Assembly (NCBI GenBank): GCA_000433255.1
Contig: HF998234.1
Location: 7,137-23,966 of the forward strand
Length of the DNA: 16,830 bases
From: Coprobacillus sp. CAG:605
GTDB lineage: Bacteria > Bacillota_I > Bacilli_A > RF39 > UBA660
Direction: 5' to 3'
Shown piece after piece: positions 6,479 through 13,130 of the stretch (positions are counted from its first letter, which is position 1; the number at the start of each line of letters is the position of its first letter). The position numbers and the translations under genes were made by a program. The notes beneath the pieces were generated by a model. That model had not been told where the DNA came from. It made no database searches and worked only from the letters and a program-made list of their open reading frames with translations.

Positions 6479-7696
6479 ATGAAACACAAAAAAGTAATTC
6501 TTCTTATCTTGGGTTTAATGTTATCTTTTTGCCTTTTCTTTGGCATATCAGATGCCTTTTGGCTTAAAGAAAATACTCAAGATATCAAGAATATTGCTAA
6601 TTCCGGTTGCTTTAATTTAAGTCTTACTGAAGAAACATCAGCTCTTAACATTAGTAATCTATATCCTATAAAAGACGAAGAATCAACCAATCTAACTCCT
6701 TATACTTTTACGCTTAAAAACACCTGCAATTACAATGCTTATTATGAGATAAACCTAGAAACTCTAGCGGATACTAATATTGATTTAAAATTTTTAAAAG
6801 CTTCTCTAAATAATAACAATCCCAAATTAATAAGTGAATTTCCTCAAACTTCTAAAATTATCGACAACGCCTTATCATCTAATAAATTACTAAGTGGCTA
6901 TTTAAGTCCCAGTAAAAGTGCTACTTATAGTCTTCGTATTTGGATGTCATACGATACAACTTTAAATGACGTAAGAAATGATGGCACGGATATATGGCAA
7001 GGAAAAATCACAATAAAATCTTCTTATGTTTCCAATGAAACTTTAGATCTTGCATGTGTTAATGCCGGAGGTAATATGATTGCAGATGGTGAATGTAGAA
7101 AATATTATGTAAAGGTGAATGAACAATTTATAAACAACAATTTTTCCTCTGCGAATGGCTGGGAATTTTGGAATAATGAAGATGGCAAAAATACAGCTAA
7201 AAATTATATAGTTTTTGAAAGGAACAATCTACACTTTACTGGTAAAATACAATCGCAATTGTGGCAAAGAGTTGCAGAAATACCAGAACATGTTTATTAT
7301 ATTGGAATAAAAGTTAATTCTGGAACAGGGTACTTTGGCTTTAATAATATTTTTGACGATAATGAGAAAGCTGAACATCATTGGCAAAGAACATTCTGGC
7401 TTTATCCCGAATCTCAAAATTCAGTTTACATCGGAAAAAGTTATGCTACTGGAAAGAGCAACTATTTATTTGAACTTTTTTTTAGAGAAGTGGATTTTAA
7501 TGTATCATATAGATATATAAATGTTATAGACTTAACTTTAATGTTCGGCGAAGGCCACGAGCCAGAGAAAGAATGGTGTGATAAATATCTAACTGAATTT
7601 ATTGAATACAATAAAGAAGGCACATTAACTCCGATAAAAGAAATAGGTACTACAGTTCCTACTGCATACTATGAAACAATTTCTTTAACTAAATAA
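6479..7696 (+). CDS. Secreted two-domain surface protein (TasA/camelysin-like N-terminus plus C-terminal sandwich-like domain)
   Basis: I do not recognise a named gene. The 405-residue product starts with a signal peptide: KHKK, a hydrophobic core to about residue 23, then S24-D25-A26 as a likely signal peptidase I site. Residues ~27-185 resemble the TasA/CalY type of beta-rich exported proteins, with N-terminal ENTQDIKNIANSG and the LTPYTFTLKNTCNYNAYYEIN pattern. A linker with Cys193 and Cys206 (CVNAGGNMIADGECRKYY) may form a disulfide. Residues ~208-400 look like a carbohydrate-binding or jelly-roll type module and end in IDLTLMFGEGHEP, a motif I associate with surface and phage-tail proteins. 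No LPXTG, transmembrane anchor or SipW gene is seen, so it may be released or held non-covalently. It is transcribed alone, from a promoter overlapped by a dyad. Confidence 0.7.
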   Translation: MKHKKVILLILGLMLSFCLFFGISDAFWLKENTQDIKNIANSGCFNLSLTEETSALNISNLYPIKDEESTNLTPYTFTLKNTCNYNAYYEINLETLADTNIDLKFLKASLNNNNPKLISEFPQTSKIIDNALSSNKLLSGYLSPSKSATYSLRIWMSYDTTLNDVRNDGTDIWQGKITIKSSYVSNETLDLACVNAGGNMIADGECRKYYVKVNEQFINNNFSSANGWEFWNNEDGKNTAKNYIVFERNNLHFTGKIQSQLWQRVAEIPEHVYYIGIKVNSGTGYFGFNNIFDDNEKAEHHWQRTFWLYPESQNSVYIGKSYATGKSNYLFELFFREVDFNVSYRYINVIDLTLMFGEGHEPEKEWCDKYLTEFIEYNKEGTLTPIKEIGTTVPTAYYETISLTK

Positions 7697-7719
7697 AAAT
7701 ATAAAAACGAAATCACAAT

Positions 7720-7745
7720 GAAGTATAGAAATTATACTTCTATTT
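7720..7745 (+). terminator. Terminator after the secreted-protein gene
   Basis: GAAGTATA (7720-7727) pairs perfectly with TATACTTC (7733-7740) around a GAAAT loop, followed by TATTTTGTT. The T-rich tail runs into the lgt promoter. Confidence 0.75.
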
Positions 7746-7774
7746 TGTTATAATTTAAAATATAGAAAAGAGGA
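7746..7774 (+). promoter_or_regulatory. Extended -10 promoter and RBS of lgt
   Basis: TGT plus TATAAT (7749-7754) is a perfect extended -10. The expected -35 position falls in the terminator loop and is not consensus. AAAAGAGG (7766-7773) is the ribosome binding site; the predicted leader is under 20 nt. Confidence 0.65.
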
Positions 7775-7778
7775 AAAT

Positions 7779-8588
7779 ATGAACCCAATAATATTTGAAA
7801 TACATGGCTTTGCCATTAGATGGTACTCCGTACTAATCCTACTAGGAGTAATAGTGGGATACTTCCTAGCCAAAAGAGAAGCTAAAAGATTTAACGTCAA
7901 CTTAGATTTTTTATTTAACATGTTCTTTTATGCCATAATTTTTGGTATCTTAGGAGCTAGGCTTTACTATGTCTTATTTAACTGGAACATTTATGCTCAA
8001 GATCCAATGTCTATTTTAAGATTTTGGGAAGGTGGCTTAGCTATCCATGGTGGAATAATTGCTGGCGGCTTAACAGCATATTTATATTGTAAAAAATATA
8101 ATGTCCGCGTATTAAAAATTTTTGATATAATAACGCCATCTCTTCTAATTGCGCAAGCTATCGGTAGATGGGGAAACTTCTTTAATAGCGAAGCTCATGG
8201 TGCCGTAACAACAGTTTTAAAACTTCAAGAAAAATTTGTTCCCCGCTTCGTAATTGACGGCATGAACATTGGTGGTATTTATTACGAACCAACATTTTAC
8301 TATGAATCTTTATGGAATTTACTAGGATTCTTAATAGTCATTATCCTAAGAAGAAGAAAATATAACAAAATTGGTAATGTTACAGCCTTTTACTTAATGT
8401 GGTATGGTATTGGTAGATTCTTTATCGAGGCTATGCGTACTGACTCACTCATGCTAGGTGGCTTCAAAGTTGCCCAAATAGTATCAATTGCTATGTTTGT
8501 TATTGGTCTTATAATGAATATCATGATTGCTCGTAAATCAAAATTCGAAGATTTATATAACGAAAGAGAGAAAGATATAAACTACTAG
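7779..8588 (+). CDS. lgt: Prolipoprotein diacylglyceryl transferase
   Basis: Membrane enzyme that transfers diacylglycerol from phosphatidylglycerol to the lipobox cysteine of prolipoproteins, the first step of lipoprotein maturation. Its 269 residues, with about seven membrane segments, match the family. Key signatures are IHGG with His90 and the Lgt signature GRWGNFFNSEAHG at 129-141, with the invariant Arg, Asn and Glu. The YEPTFYYESLWNLLGF segment and the RFFIEAMRTDSL loop near the C-terminus are also typical. A likely substrate in the window is the GH3 lipoprotein at 13127-14449. trxB follows after 17 bp, so lgt and trxB form an operon, a pairing also seen in other Firmicutes. Confidence 0.97.
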   Translation: MNPIIFEIHGFAIRWYSVLILLGVIVGYFLAKREAKRFNVNLDFLFNMFFYAIIFGILGARLYYVLFNWNIYAQDPMSILRFWEGGLAIHGGIIAGGLTAYLYCKKYNVRVLKIFDIITPSLLIAQAIGRWGNFFNSEAHGAVTTVLKLQEKFVPRFVIDGMNIGGIYYEPTFYYESLWNLLGFLIVIILRRRKYNKIGNVTAFYLMWYGIGRFFIEAMRTDSLMLGGFKVAQIVSIAMFVIGLIMNIMIARKSKFEDLYNEREKDINY

Positions 8589-8605
8589 TACTAGGAGGTA
8601 CTCTT

Positions 8606-9496
8606 ATGAAATATGATGTAATAATAATTGGCATGGGTCCCGGAGGAATCGCCGCTGCTATTTATGCCAAACGAAGTAACCTAAACGTTCTTTGCCTAGA
8701 AAGCTCGATGCCAGGTGGAATCCTAAACTACATTGATAAAATAGATAATTATCCTGGCTTACCTGAAATAACCGGAGCTAACTTTTCTTATCGTCTCTTA
8801 GAACAAATAACAGTTCTAGACATACCTTATTCCCTGGAAAAAGTACTTGATATATCAAAGAATGATAATGCATTTACCATTACCACAGCCAAAAATTCTT
8901 ATGCAACCAAAAACATTATCTTAGCTACTGGTCGTCAAGCAAAACACCTCAATATTCCTTTAGAAGACAAATTCTTGGGACGTGGTATCAGTTATTGTGC
9001 AGTATGTGATGGTGCATTCTTCAAAGGCAAAGATATCGCTGTACTAGGTGGGGGCTCTTCAGCACTTCAAGAAGCACTCTATTTATCTAAAACCGTTAGA
9101 AAAATCTATTTAATACACCGTAATGAGCATTTGAAAGCCGATAAAATATTAATTGATAAAGTTAAAAATACTCAAAATATTGAAATCTTATACAACGAAG
9201 AAGTCACTAAACTTATTGGTAACGAATATTTAGAACAAGTCGAACTAAAAAGTGGTCATACTTTAGATATTCAAGGTTTATTTATATATATAGGGTATAC
9301 TCCAAGTACAAGCTATCTTAAAAGCTTAGACATTGATATTGAAAATGGCTATATCAAAACCGATATAAATCACGAAACATCAATTAAAGGTATCTACGCC
9401 ATAGGAGATATCGTACCCAAAAAGTATTATCAAATATTAAGTGCCATGAACGAAGGAATGGAAACATCTTTAAACATTGCCGCCAAACTTAATTAG
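8606..9496 (+). CDS. trxB: Thioredoxin reductase (FAD/NAD(P)H-dependent)
   Basis: Low-molecular-weight flavoenzyme that passes electrons from NADPH to thioredoxin. At 296 residues it is slightly short of the usual ~310. The FAD-binding motif GMGPGG is at 9-14, the NADPH-binding motif GGGSSA around 147-152, and the redox pair CAVC at 131-134 followed by Asp-Gly. The C-terminal FAD signature GIYAIGDI is present. The AGGAGGTA ribosome binding site lies 6 nt before ATG. The NADPH motif has GGGSSALQEA, a slight change from the usual GGGDSAxEEA, so cofactor preference or partner may differ; a ferredoxin/flavodoxin-dependent variant is possible but unlikely since CxxC is intact. Thioredoxin itself is not in the window. 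Confidence 0.94.
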   Translation: MKYDVIIIGMGPGGIAAAIYAKRSNLNVLCLESSMPGGILNYIDKIDNYPGLPEITGANFSYRLLEQITVLDIPYSLEKVLDISKNDNAFTITTAKNSYATKNIILATGRQAKHLNIPLEDKFLGRGISYCAVCDGAFFKGKDIAVLGGGSSALQEALYLSKTVRKIYLIHRNEHLKADKILIDKVKNTQNIEILYNEEVTKLIGNEYLEQVELKSGHTLDIQGLFIYIGYTPSTSYLKSLDIDIENGYIKTDINHETSIKGIYAIGDIVPKKYYQILSAMNEGMETSLNIAAKLN

Positions 9497-9534
9497 AAAA
9501 ATGTATCGAAAAGATTTTACATTTTTCTTTTTTT
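9497..9534 (+). terminator. Terminator after trxB
   Basis: AAAAATGTA (9497-9505) pairs perfectly with TACATTTTT (9518-9526) around a 12-nt loop; more T follow to 9534. The stem begins directly after the TAG stop, and the right arm shares bases with the next promoter's -35. Confidence 0.8.
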
Positions 9535-9557
9535 ATGGTACTATCTTCTCGTGGTGA
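9516..9557 (+). promoter_or_regulatory. Promoter and RBS of mrnC
   Basis: TTTACA (9516-9521), 17-bp spacer, TGG plus TACTAT (9539-9544): a near-consensus promoter with extended -10. Start is expected near 9551, directly before GGTGA (9553-9557), which serves ATG 9562. The promoter rules out the ATG at 9535 as start, since it would lie upstream of the transcript. Confidence 0.8.
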
Positions 9558-9561
9558 ACTT

Positions 9562-9933
9562 ATGAAAAATGCCTTAGTATATGCCTATATTGGCGACTCG
9601 CTATATGAGTGTTATATAAGAAAATATTTAATATCTAAAAATTTTACAAAATTAAAAGACCTACAGCATGAAAGCCTTAACTACGTAAGTGCCGTAAGCC
9701 AAAGAAAGCATCTAGAACTTTTAGAACAAGAAAACTTTTTAACTCAAGAAGAACTAGATATAGTTAAATGGGGCCGTAATGCCCATGGTGGTAAATCTAA
9801 AGCTACCGATATCGTAACCTACCGCTTAGCAACCGGTCTTGAATGCTTAATTGGTTACCTCTATTATCAAAACAAACAAGATAGAATAAAAGAAATAATG
9901 GAAAGGATTACAAGTCATGAAAGTATTTGGTAA
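9562..9933 (+). CDS. mrnC: Mini-ribonuclease III
   Basis: Small RNase III-like endonuclease without a dsRNA-binding domain; in Bacillus subtilis it matures 23S rRNA ends. With the start at 9562 it has 123 residues. The catalytic-site helix reads YAYIGDSLYECYIRKYL, with Asp12 as the expected metal ligand. HESLNYVSAVSQRKHLELL, GRNAHGG and the second acidic helix TGLECLIGYLYY match the family. The upstream ATG at 9535 would add nine residues with no family counterpart, lacks a ribosome binding site and lies in the promoter. rlmB starts inside the last codons (17-nt overlap), the same neighbour as in B. subtilis, suggesting translational coupling. The usual upstream cysS is absent here. Confidence 0.93.
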   Translation: MKNALVYAYIGDSLYECYIRKYLISKNFTKLKDLQHESLNYVSAVSQRKHLELLEQENFLTQEELDIVKWGRNAHGGKSKATDIVTYRLATGLECLIGYLYYQNKQDRIKEIMERITSHESIW

Positions 9934-10600
9934 AAATGTTATTAATGAAATGTTAGCAAACCCTAAAAAAATTAAAAAAATTTATATTAGTAAAACCCTA
10001 AAGGACAAAGATTTAATCGAAAAAATCAAGCAAAACAAAATTCACTTTGAAAACGTCGATAACAACGCCCTAAATAAAATGGCCGAAGGCAATCATCAAG
10101 GTTTAGTAGCAATAGTTGATGATTACGAATATACTACATATGAAACCATGTACCAAGATAATATTGTTGTTATGTTAGACCATTTAGAAGACCCACATAA
10201 CTTTGGTGCCATAATAAGAACCTGTGAAGCTGCCGGAATAAAATCAATTATTATTCCTAAAGATAGAAGTGTTGATATTACCCCAACTGTTATCAAAACC
10301 AGTACCGGAGCCATAGAATATGTAAAAATAGCTCGTGTTAATAACTTAGTTAACACTATAAATGACTTTAAAAAGAATGGCTTTTTTGTATATGGTGCTG
10401 AAGCTGACGGTGTTGATTACAATAAATGTAACTATGCTGATAAAATAGTTTTGGTAATTGGCAGTGAAGGCTTCGGCTTATCCAACTTAGTTCGTAAAAA
10501 CTGCGATGAAATAGTATCATTACCTATGAAAGGACATGTCAATAGTCTAAATGCCTCCGTCGCCGCGGCAATATTTATCTATGACATTATAAATCGTTAA
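9917..10600 (+). CDS. rlmB: 23S rRNA 2'-O-ribose methyltransferase, SpoU/TrmH family
   Basis: SPOUT-class enzyme that in its best-known form methylates the ribose of G2251 in the 23S rRNA P-loop. Its 227 residues cover the family: a short N-terminal substrate-binding domain (VFGKNVINEML, GNHQGLVA) and the knotted catalytic domain with motifs LDHLEDPHNFGAIIRTCEAAG, VIGSEGFGLS and PMKGHVNSLNASVAAAI, the last two forming the SAM-binding knot. It overlaps mrnC by 17 nt at its start and shares the TAATG junction with the sigma gene at its end, so all three are tightly coupled. Some relatives modify tRNA Gm18, so the exact target rests on synteny and N-terminal domain. Confidence 0.94.
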   Translation: MKVFGKNVINEMLANPKKIKKIYISKTLKDKDLIEKIKQNKIHFENVDNNALNKMAEGNHQGLVAIVDDYEYTTYETMYQDNIVVMLDHLEDPHNFGAIIRTCEAAGIKSIIIPKDRSVDITPTVIKTSTGAIEYVKIARVNNLVNTINDFKKNGFFVYGAEADGVDYNKCNYADKIVLVIGSEGFGLSNLVRKNCDEIVSLPMKGHVNSLNASVAAAIFIYDIINR

Positions 10601-11244
10601 TGGAAGAACAAGAAAACATCATAAAAAATTACGAAGAATATGAAGATCCTGAACTTCTAATGCTTATCAGTGAAAAAAATGACGATGCTAAAGATATCAT
10701 TTATGAAAAGTATCAATATATAATTGGTATTGTCTTAAAAAAATATAAAAAAGCCGCAACCATTCTAGGCATCGAATATAAAGATTTATATCAAGATGCC
10801 ATGTTAGCTTTTGCCAGTGCCATTGAAGAATATAACGATACCAAAGAAACATCCCTAGCAACATTTATCACCATCTGTGTTAATCGTAGATTAAGCAATA
10901 TCGTCCGTCACGCTAGAAGTATTAAAAATAAAATGATTAAAGATGCTCTATCTCTAGATTATTACTATAAAGATTTTGATATTTCCCTAGCTGAACTAAT
11001 AAGCGATAATAATATCAACAATCCTCTAATTAACATGACCAGTAAAGAAACTGCTAAAACTTTAGAAAAAGCCATCAATGCCCGCTTAACTCCTACAGAA
11101 AAAGACGTTTATGAACTACTAATCGGTGGCCTAAATAATAACCAAATTGCTAAAATATTAAAGAAAACACCTAAGACAACTGCCAACACTATTCAAAGAA
11201 TTAAGAAAAAAGTTAGTGATATTGTTAAAAATATGGATATGTAA
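10600..11244 (+). CDS. sigH: Sigma-70 family RNA polymerase sigma factor, SigH-like
   Basis: Alternative sigma factor of 214 residues with two conserved regions. Region 2 (~25-110) contains IEYKDLYQDAMLAFASAIEEY for core binding and SLATFITICVNRRLSNIVRHARS for -10 recognition. Region 4 (~155-210) contains LTPTEKDVYELLIGGLNNNQIAKILKKTPKTTANTIQRIKKK, a helix-turn-helix for -35 recognition. There is no region 1.1 or long region 3. The symbol rests on the match to the SigH group and on the location between rlmB and secE, as in B. subtilis; the two genes usually also found there, yacP and rpmG, are absent. It starts on the last base of the rlmB stop codon (TAATG) with no clear ribosome binding site, so translation is probably coupled. 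No sporulation gene is in view, so its regulon is unknown. Confidence 0.8.
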   Translation: MEEQENIIKNYEEYEDPELLMLISEKNDDAKDIIYEKYQYIIGIVLKKYKKAATILGIEYKDLYQDAMLAFASAIEEYNDTKETSLATFITICVNRRLSNIVRHARSIKNKMIKDALSLDYYYKDFDISLAELISDNNINNPLINMTSKETAKTLEKAINARLTPTEKDVYELLIGGLNNNQIAKILKKTPKTTANTIQRIKKKVSDIVKNMDM

Positions 11245-11248
11245 GCGT

Positions 11249-11315
11249 AAAACACTTGCATTTTTTTCATATTTGCGATATATTTTAATCAGCACGAAAG
11301 TGTTTTTATTTTGAA
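11249..11315 (+). terminator. Long-loop terminator after the sigma gene, enclosing the secE promoter
   Basis: AAAACACTT (11249-11257) pairs perfectly with AAGTGTTTT (11298-11306), followed by a T-rich tail. The 40-nt loop is large for an intrinsic terminator, though small inner pairings (GAT 11277-11279 with ATC 11288-11290) could shorten it. The loop carries a complete promoter. Confidence 0.5.
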
Positions 11316-11331
11316 TTAATTTTTGAGGTGA
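11256..11331 (+). promoter_or_regulatory. Promoter and RBS of secE-nusG
   Basis: TTGCAT (11256-11261), 17-bp spacer, TATATT (11279-11284). Start is expected near 11291, inside the hairpin loop, so the new transcript keeps only the right arm. GAGGTGA (11325-11331) is the ribosome binding site and selects ATG 11337 over GTG 11328, which lies within it. Confidence 0.65.
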
Positions 11332-11336
11332 CAAGA

Positions 11337-11531
11337 ATGGCAAAAGAAAAGAAAGAAAAAAAAGAAAGTAAAATCAGTTTAACAAAACAAGAACTAAAAA
11401 AAGTAAGCTGGCCTAGTATCAAAGACATTTTAAAATACACTAGCGCAACAATAGTTTTCGTTTTAATATTAGCAGGATTTTTCTCATTATTAAACTTAGG
11501 ATTATCATTTGTAAAGGGGTTGTTTATCTAA
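11337..11531 (+). CDS. secE: Preprotein translocase subunit SecE
   Basis: Small essential membrane subunit of the SecYEG protein-conducting channel. The 64-residue product has a lysine-rich N-terminus, the conserved amphipathic segment KQELKKVSWPSIKDILKYT, and one C-terminal transmembrane helix (TIVFVLILAGFFSLLNLGL), the single-span form usual in Gram-positive bacteria. The family W-P pair is intact. The start at ATG 11337 is set by GAGGTGA, and the GTG nine bases earlier is rejected because it lies inside that site. nusG begins one base after the TAA stop. It has its own promoter within the upstream terminator, which separates it from the sigma factor. Confidence 0.95.
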   Translation: MAKEKKEKKESKISLTKQELKKVSWPSIKDILKYTSATIVFVLILAGFFSLLNLGLSFVKGLFI

Positions 11532-11532
11532 T

Positions 11533-12066
11533 ATGGAAAAATTATGGTATGTAGTTAATACTTATAGTGGACATGAGTATAAAGTAAAAGAAAAATTAGA
11601 ATCTAAGATTGAATCAATGGGTTTACAAGACAACATTTTTAGAATTGTAATTCCTGAAACTACAGAAGTTGAAGTAAAAGATGGTGTTCAAAAAGAACAT
11701 AAGAAAAAAATGTTTCCCGGTTATATTCTAGTTGAAATGAACATGTCCGATGAATCTTGGTATATCGTTCGTAATACTCCTGGTGTAACTGGATTTATCG
11801 GTTCTTCTGGTAAAGGTGCTAAACCAACTCCTTTATTACCTCAAGAAATAGATAAAATTTTAGCTAACATGGGTATGAGTAGAGTTAACCTTGAATCAGA
11901 AATGGCTATTGGTGACAAAGTTAATATTGTTGATGGACCATTCAAGGGAATGTCTGGTAAAGTAGATACTATTGATACAGAAAATAATAGATTAAATGTT
12001 TTAATCGACTTATTTGGTCAAGAAACTCCTGTTGAAGTAGAATTATTCCAAGTAAACAAAGCTTAA
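11533..12066 (+). CDS. nusG: Transcription termination/antitermination factor NusG
   Basis: Processivity factor that binds the RNA polymerase clamp and links transcription to other machines. The 177-residue product has an NGN domain (~1-110) with WYVVNTYSGHEYKVKEKLE, KKMFPGYILVEM and VRNTPGVTGFIG, then a KOW domain (~125-177) with IGDKVNIVDGPFKGMSGKV. The start lies one base after the secE stop; AAAGGGG inside the end of secE is the likely ribosome binding site, so the two are coupled. In most bacteria rplK follows directly; here a terminator, two unrelated genes and a new promoter come between. The stop codon lies in the left arm of its terminator. Confidence 0.97.
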   Translation: MEKLWYVVNTYSGHEYKVKEKLESKIESMGLQDNIFRIVIPETTEVEVKDGVQKEHKKKMFPGYILVEMNMSDESWYIVRNTPGVTGFIGSSGKGAKPTPLLPQEIDKILANMGMSRVNLESEMAIGDKVNIVDGPFKGMSGKVDTIDTENNRLNVLIDLFGQETPVEVELFQVNKA

Positions 12067-12088
12067 GAATTGCATCTTAAGTTTTTTT
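12062..12088 (+). terminator. Terminator after nusG
   Basis: CTTAAGA (12062-12068) pairs perfectly with TCTTAAG (12075-12081) around a 6-nt loop, followed by seven T. The TAA stop codon is within the left arm, and the loop begins the next promoter's -35. Confidence 0.88.
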
Positions 12089-12116
12089 GTGGTAATATAT
12101 CTTTCCAAAAGAAGGG
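12070..12116 (+). promoter_or_regulatory. Promoter and RBS of the HExxH gene
   Basis: TTGCAT (12070-12075), 17-bp spacer, TGG plus TAATAT (12093-12098). The -35 is the terminator loop plus one base of its right arm. Start is expected near 12105. GAAGGGG (12111-12117) is the ribosome binding site of ATG 12124. Confidence 0.75.
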
Positions 12117-12123
12117 GTTACTT

Positions 12124-13119
12124 ATGAATAAAGAAGAAAAAATAAATGAGTACTTTAATGCGTTATTTAGCAAACGTTATCAAAAATATAGTTTATTATT
12201 TAATAATTTAGAAGTATTATCCAAATCTCAATTGTTTTTAGAAAAAAAGCTTGAATTTGCTTATGAAATGACCAACTTTGCTGAAGAAAAATTAACTAAA
12301 ATGGATTTTTTAGAATGCATCGAGCTTGCAAAACAATTTTATCATGATATGGGAATAGATTATGATATTGAAACATTAGTTCAAAATGGAACAATAGATA
12401 TTAATGTTCCTGAAAATCCCGAAATAATTATCAATTCTGGATTTACAACTTTTAAGAAAAATCACATTGGACTAAGTGTAAATTACAATAATAGTATTTC
12501 TGATGCTACAGTGTTAGTTCATGAACTTGCTCATGCTAGAGGTATGGGACCAGTTTTCTACAAAACATATGACTTTTTTACTGAAACTATGGCCTTTACT
12601 GAACAATATATATTTATTGAATATTTAAATAATATGGGATATAACAAGGATTTAAACATTCTAAAATCAAAAAATTATAGAAGCCTATGGCGATTTAATT
12701 ATAGTGCATATAGCATTCTCATGTTGTTAGAAGTATATAATACGTTAGGCAAAGTTTCTCTGGAAAATTGCAAGTTTTTATATGATAACATATCAAATGA
12801 AGATTATCAAAAGTCGGTAGATAATGTTTTTGGTTACTTATCTAAACCATTATCCAAATTATTACAACCAATATATTACTCCATTGCTTACATGCACGCT
12901 CCATATATGTTGGAAAAGTATAAAGAAAATCCAAAATTTATTAATAAAATAAAATATTTAACAGAAAACTTGGCTAAATTAGAAATTAAAGACTTTTTTG
13001 AAATAATTGATTTAACAACTAATCAAGATAAAAATCAAGAAATAGTATCACCATATTTAGATAAGTACAAAAAAGATTGTGAAGAAGCCTACGATAAACA
13101 AAGAAGACTAGTAAAATAG
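12124..13119 (+). CDS. HExxH metallopeptidase-like protein (M3/oligoendopeptidase-like core)
   Basis: Not a gene I can name. The 331-residue product has the zinc-peptidase motif HELAH at 133-137 and, 17-27 residues on, an ETMAFTEQY stretch with Glu154 and Glu160. This resembles the gluzincin arrangement of M3 peptidases (HExGH, then an E-x-x-A-S-x-x-E helix), with Glu160 as likely third zinc ligand. It is much shorter than the ~600-residue M3 enzymes, with only ~130 mostly helical residues before the motif. No signal peptide or membrane segment is visible, so it is probably cytosolic. The longer frame from 12070 is rejected because it begins inside the terminator and promoter. It sits between nusG and rplK, where no peptidase is normally found, and looks richer in AT than its neighbours, consistent with insertion. 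Substrate unknown. Confidence 0.6.
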   Translation: MNKEEKINEYFNALFSKRYQKYSLLFNNLEVLSKSQLFLEKKLEFAYEMTNFAEEKLTKMDFLECIELAKQFYHDMGIDYDIETLVQNGTIDINVPENPEIIINSGFTTFKKNHIGLSVNYNNSISDATVLVHELAHARGMGPVFYKTYDFFTETMAFTEQYIFIEYLNNMGYNKDLNILKSKNYRSLWRFNYSAYSILMLLEVYNTLGKVSLENCKFLYDNISNEDYQKSVDNVFGYLSKPLSKLLQPIYYSIAYMHAPYMLEKYKENPKFINKIKYLTENLAKLEIKDFFEIIDLTTNQDKNQEIVSPYLDKYKKDCEEAYDKQRRLVK

Positions 13120-13130
13120 CCTTCTTTTAT
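13100..13130. terminator. Convergent terminator between the HExxH and GH3 genes
   Basis: AAAGAAG (13100-13106) pairs with CTTCTTT (13121-13127) across a 14-nt loop, with short T-rich tails on both strands. The arms lie in the last codons of both genes, whose stops are only 7 bp apart. Weak compared with the other terminators. Confidence 0.55.

Noticed and set aside
9535..9561. Upstream ATG for mrnC
   Set aside because: It lies in the -10 region and upstream of the predicted transcript start, with no ribosome binding site.
12070..12123. N-terminal extension of the HExxH gene to 12070
   Set aside because: This stretch is the nusG terminator loop and the promoter of the gene; the ribosome binding site serves ATG 12124.
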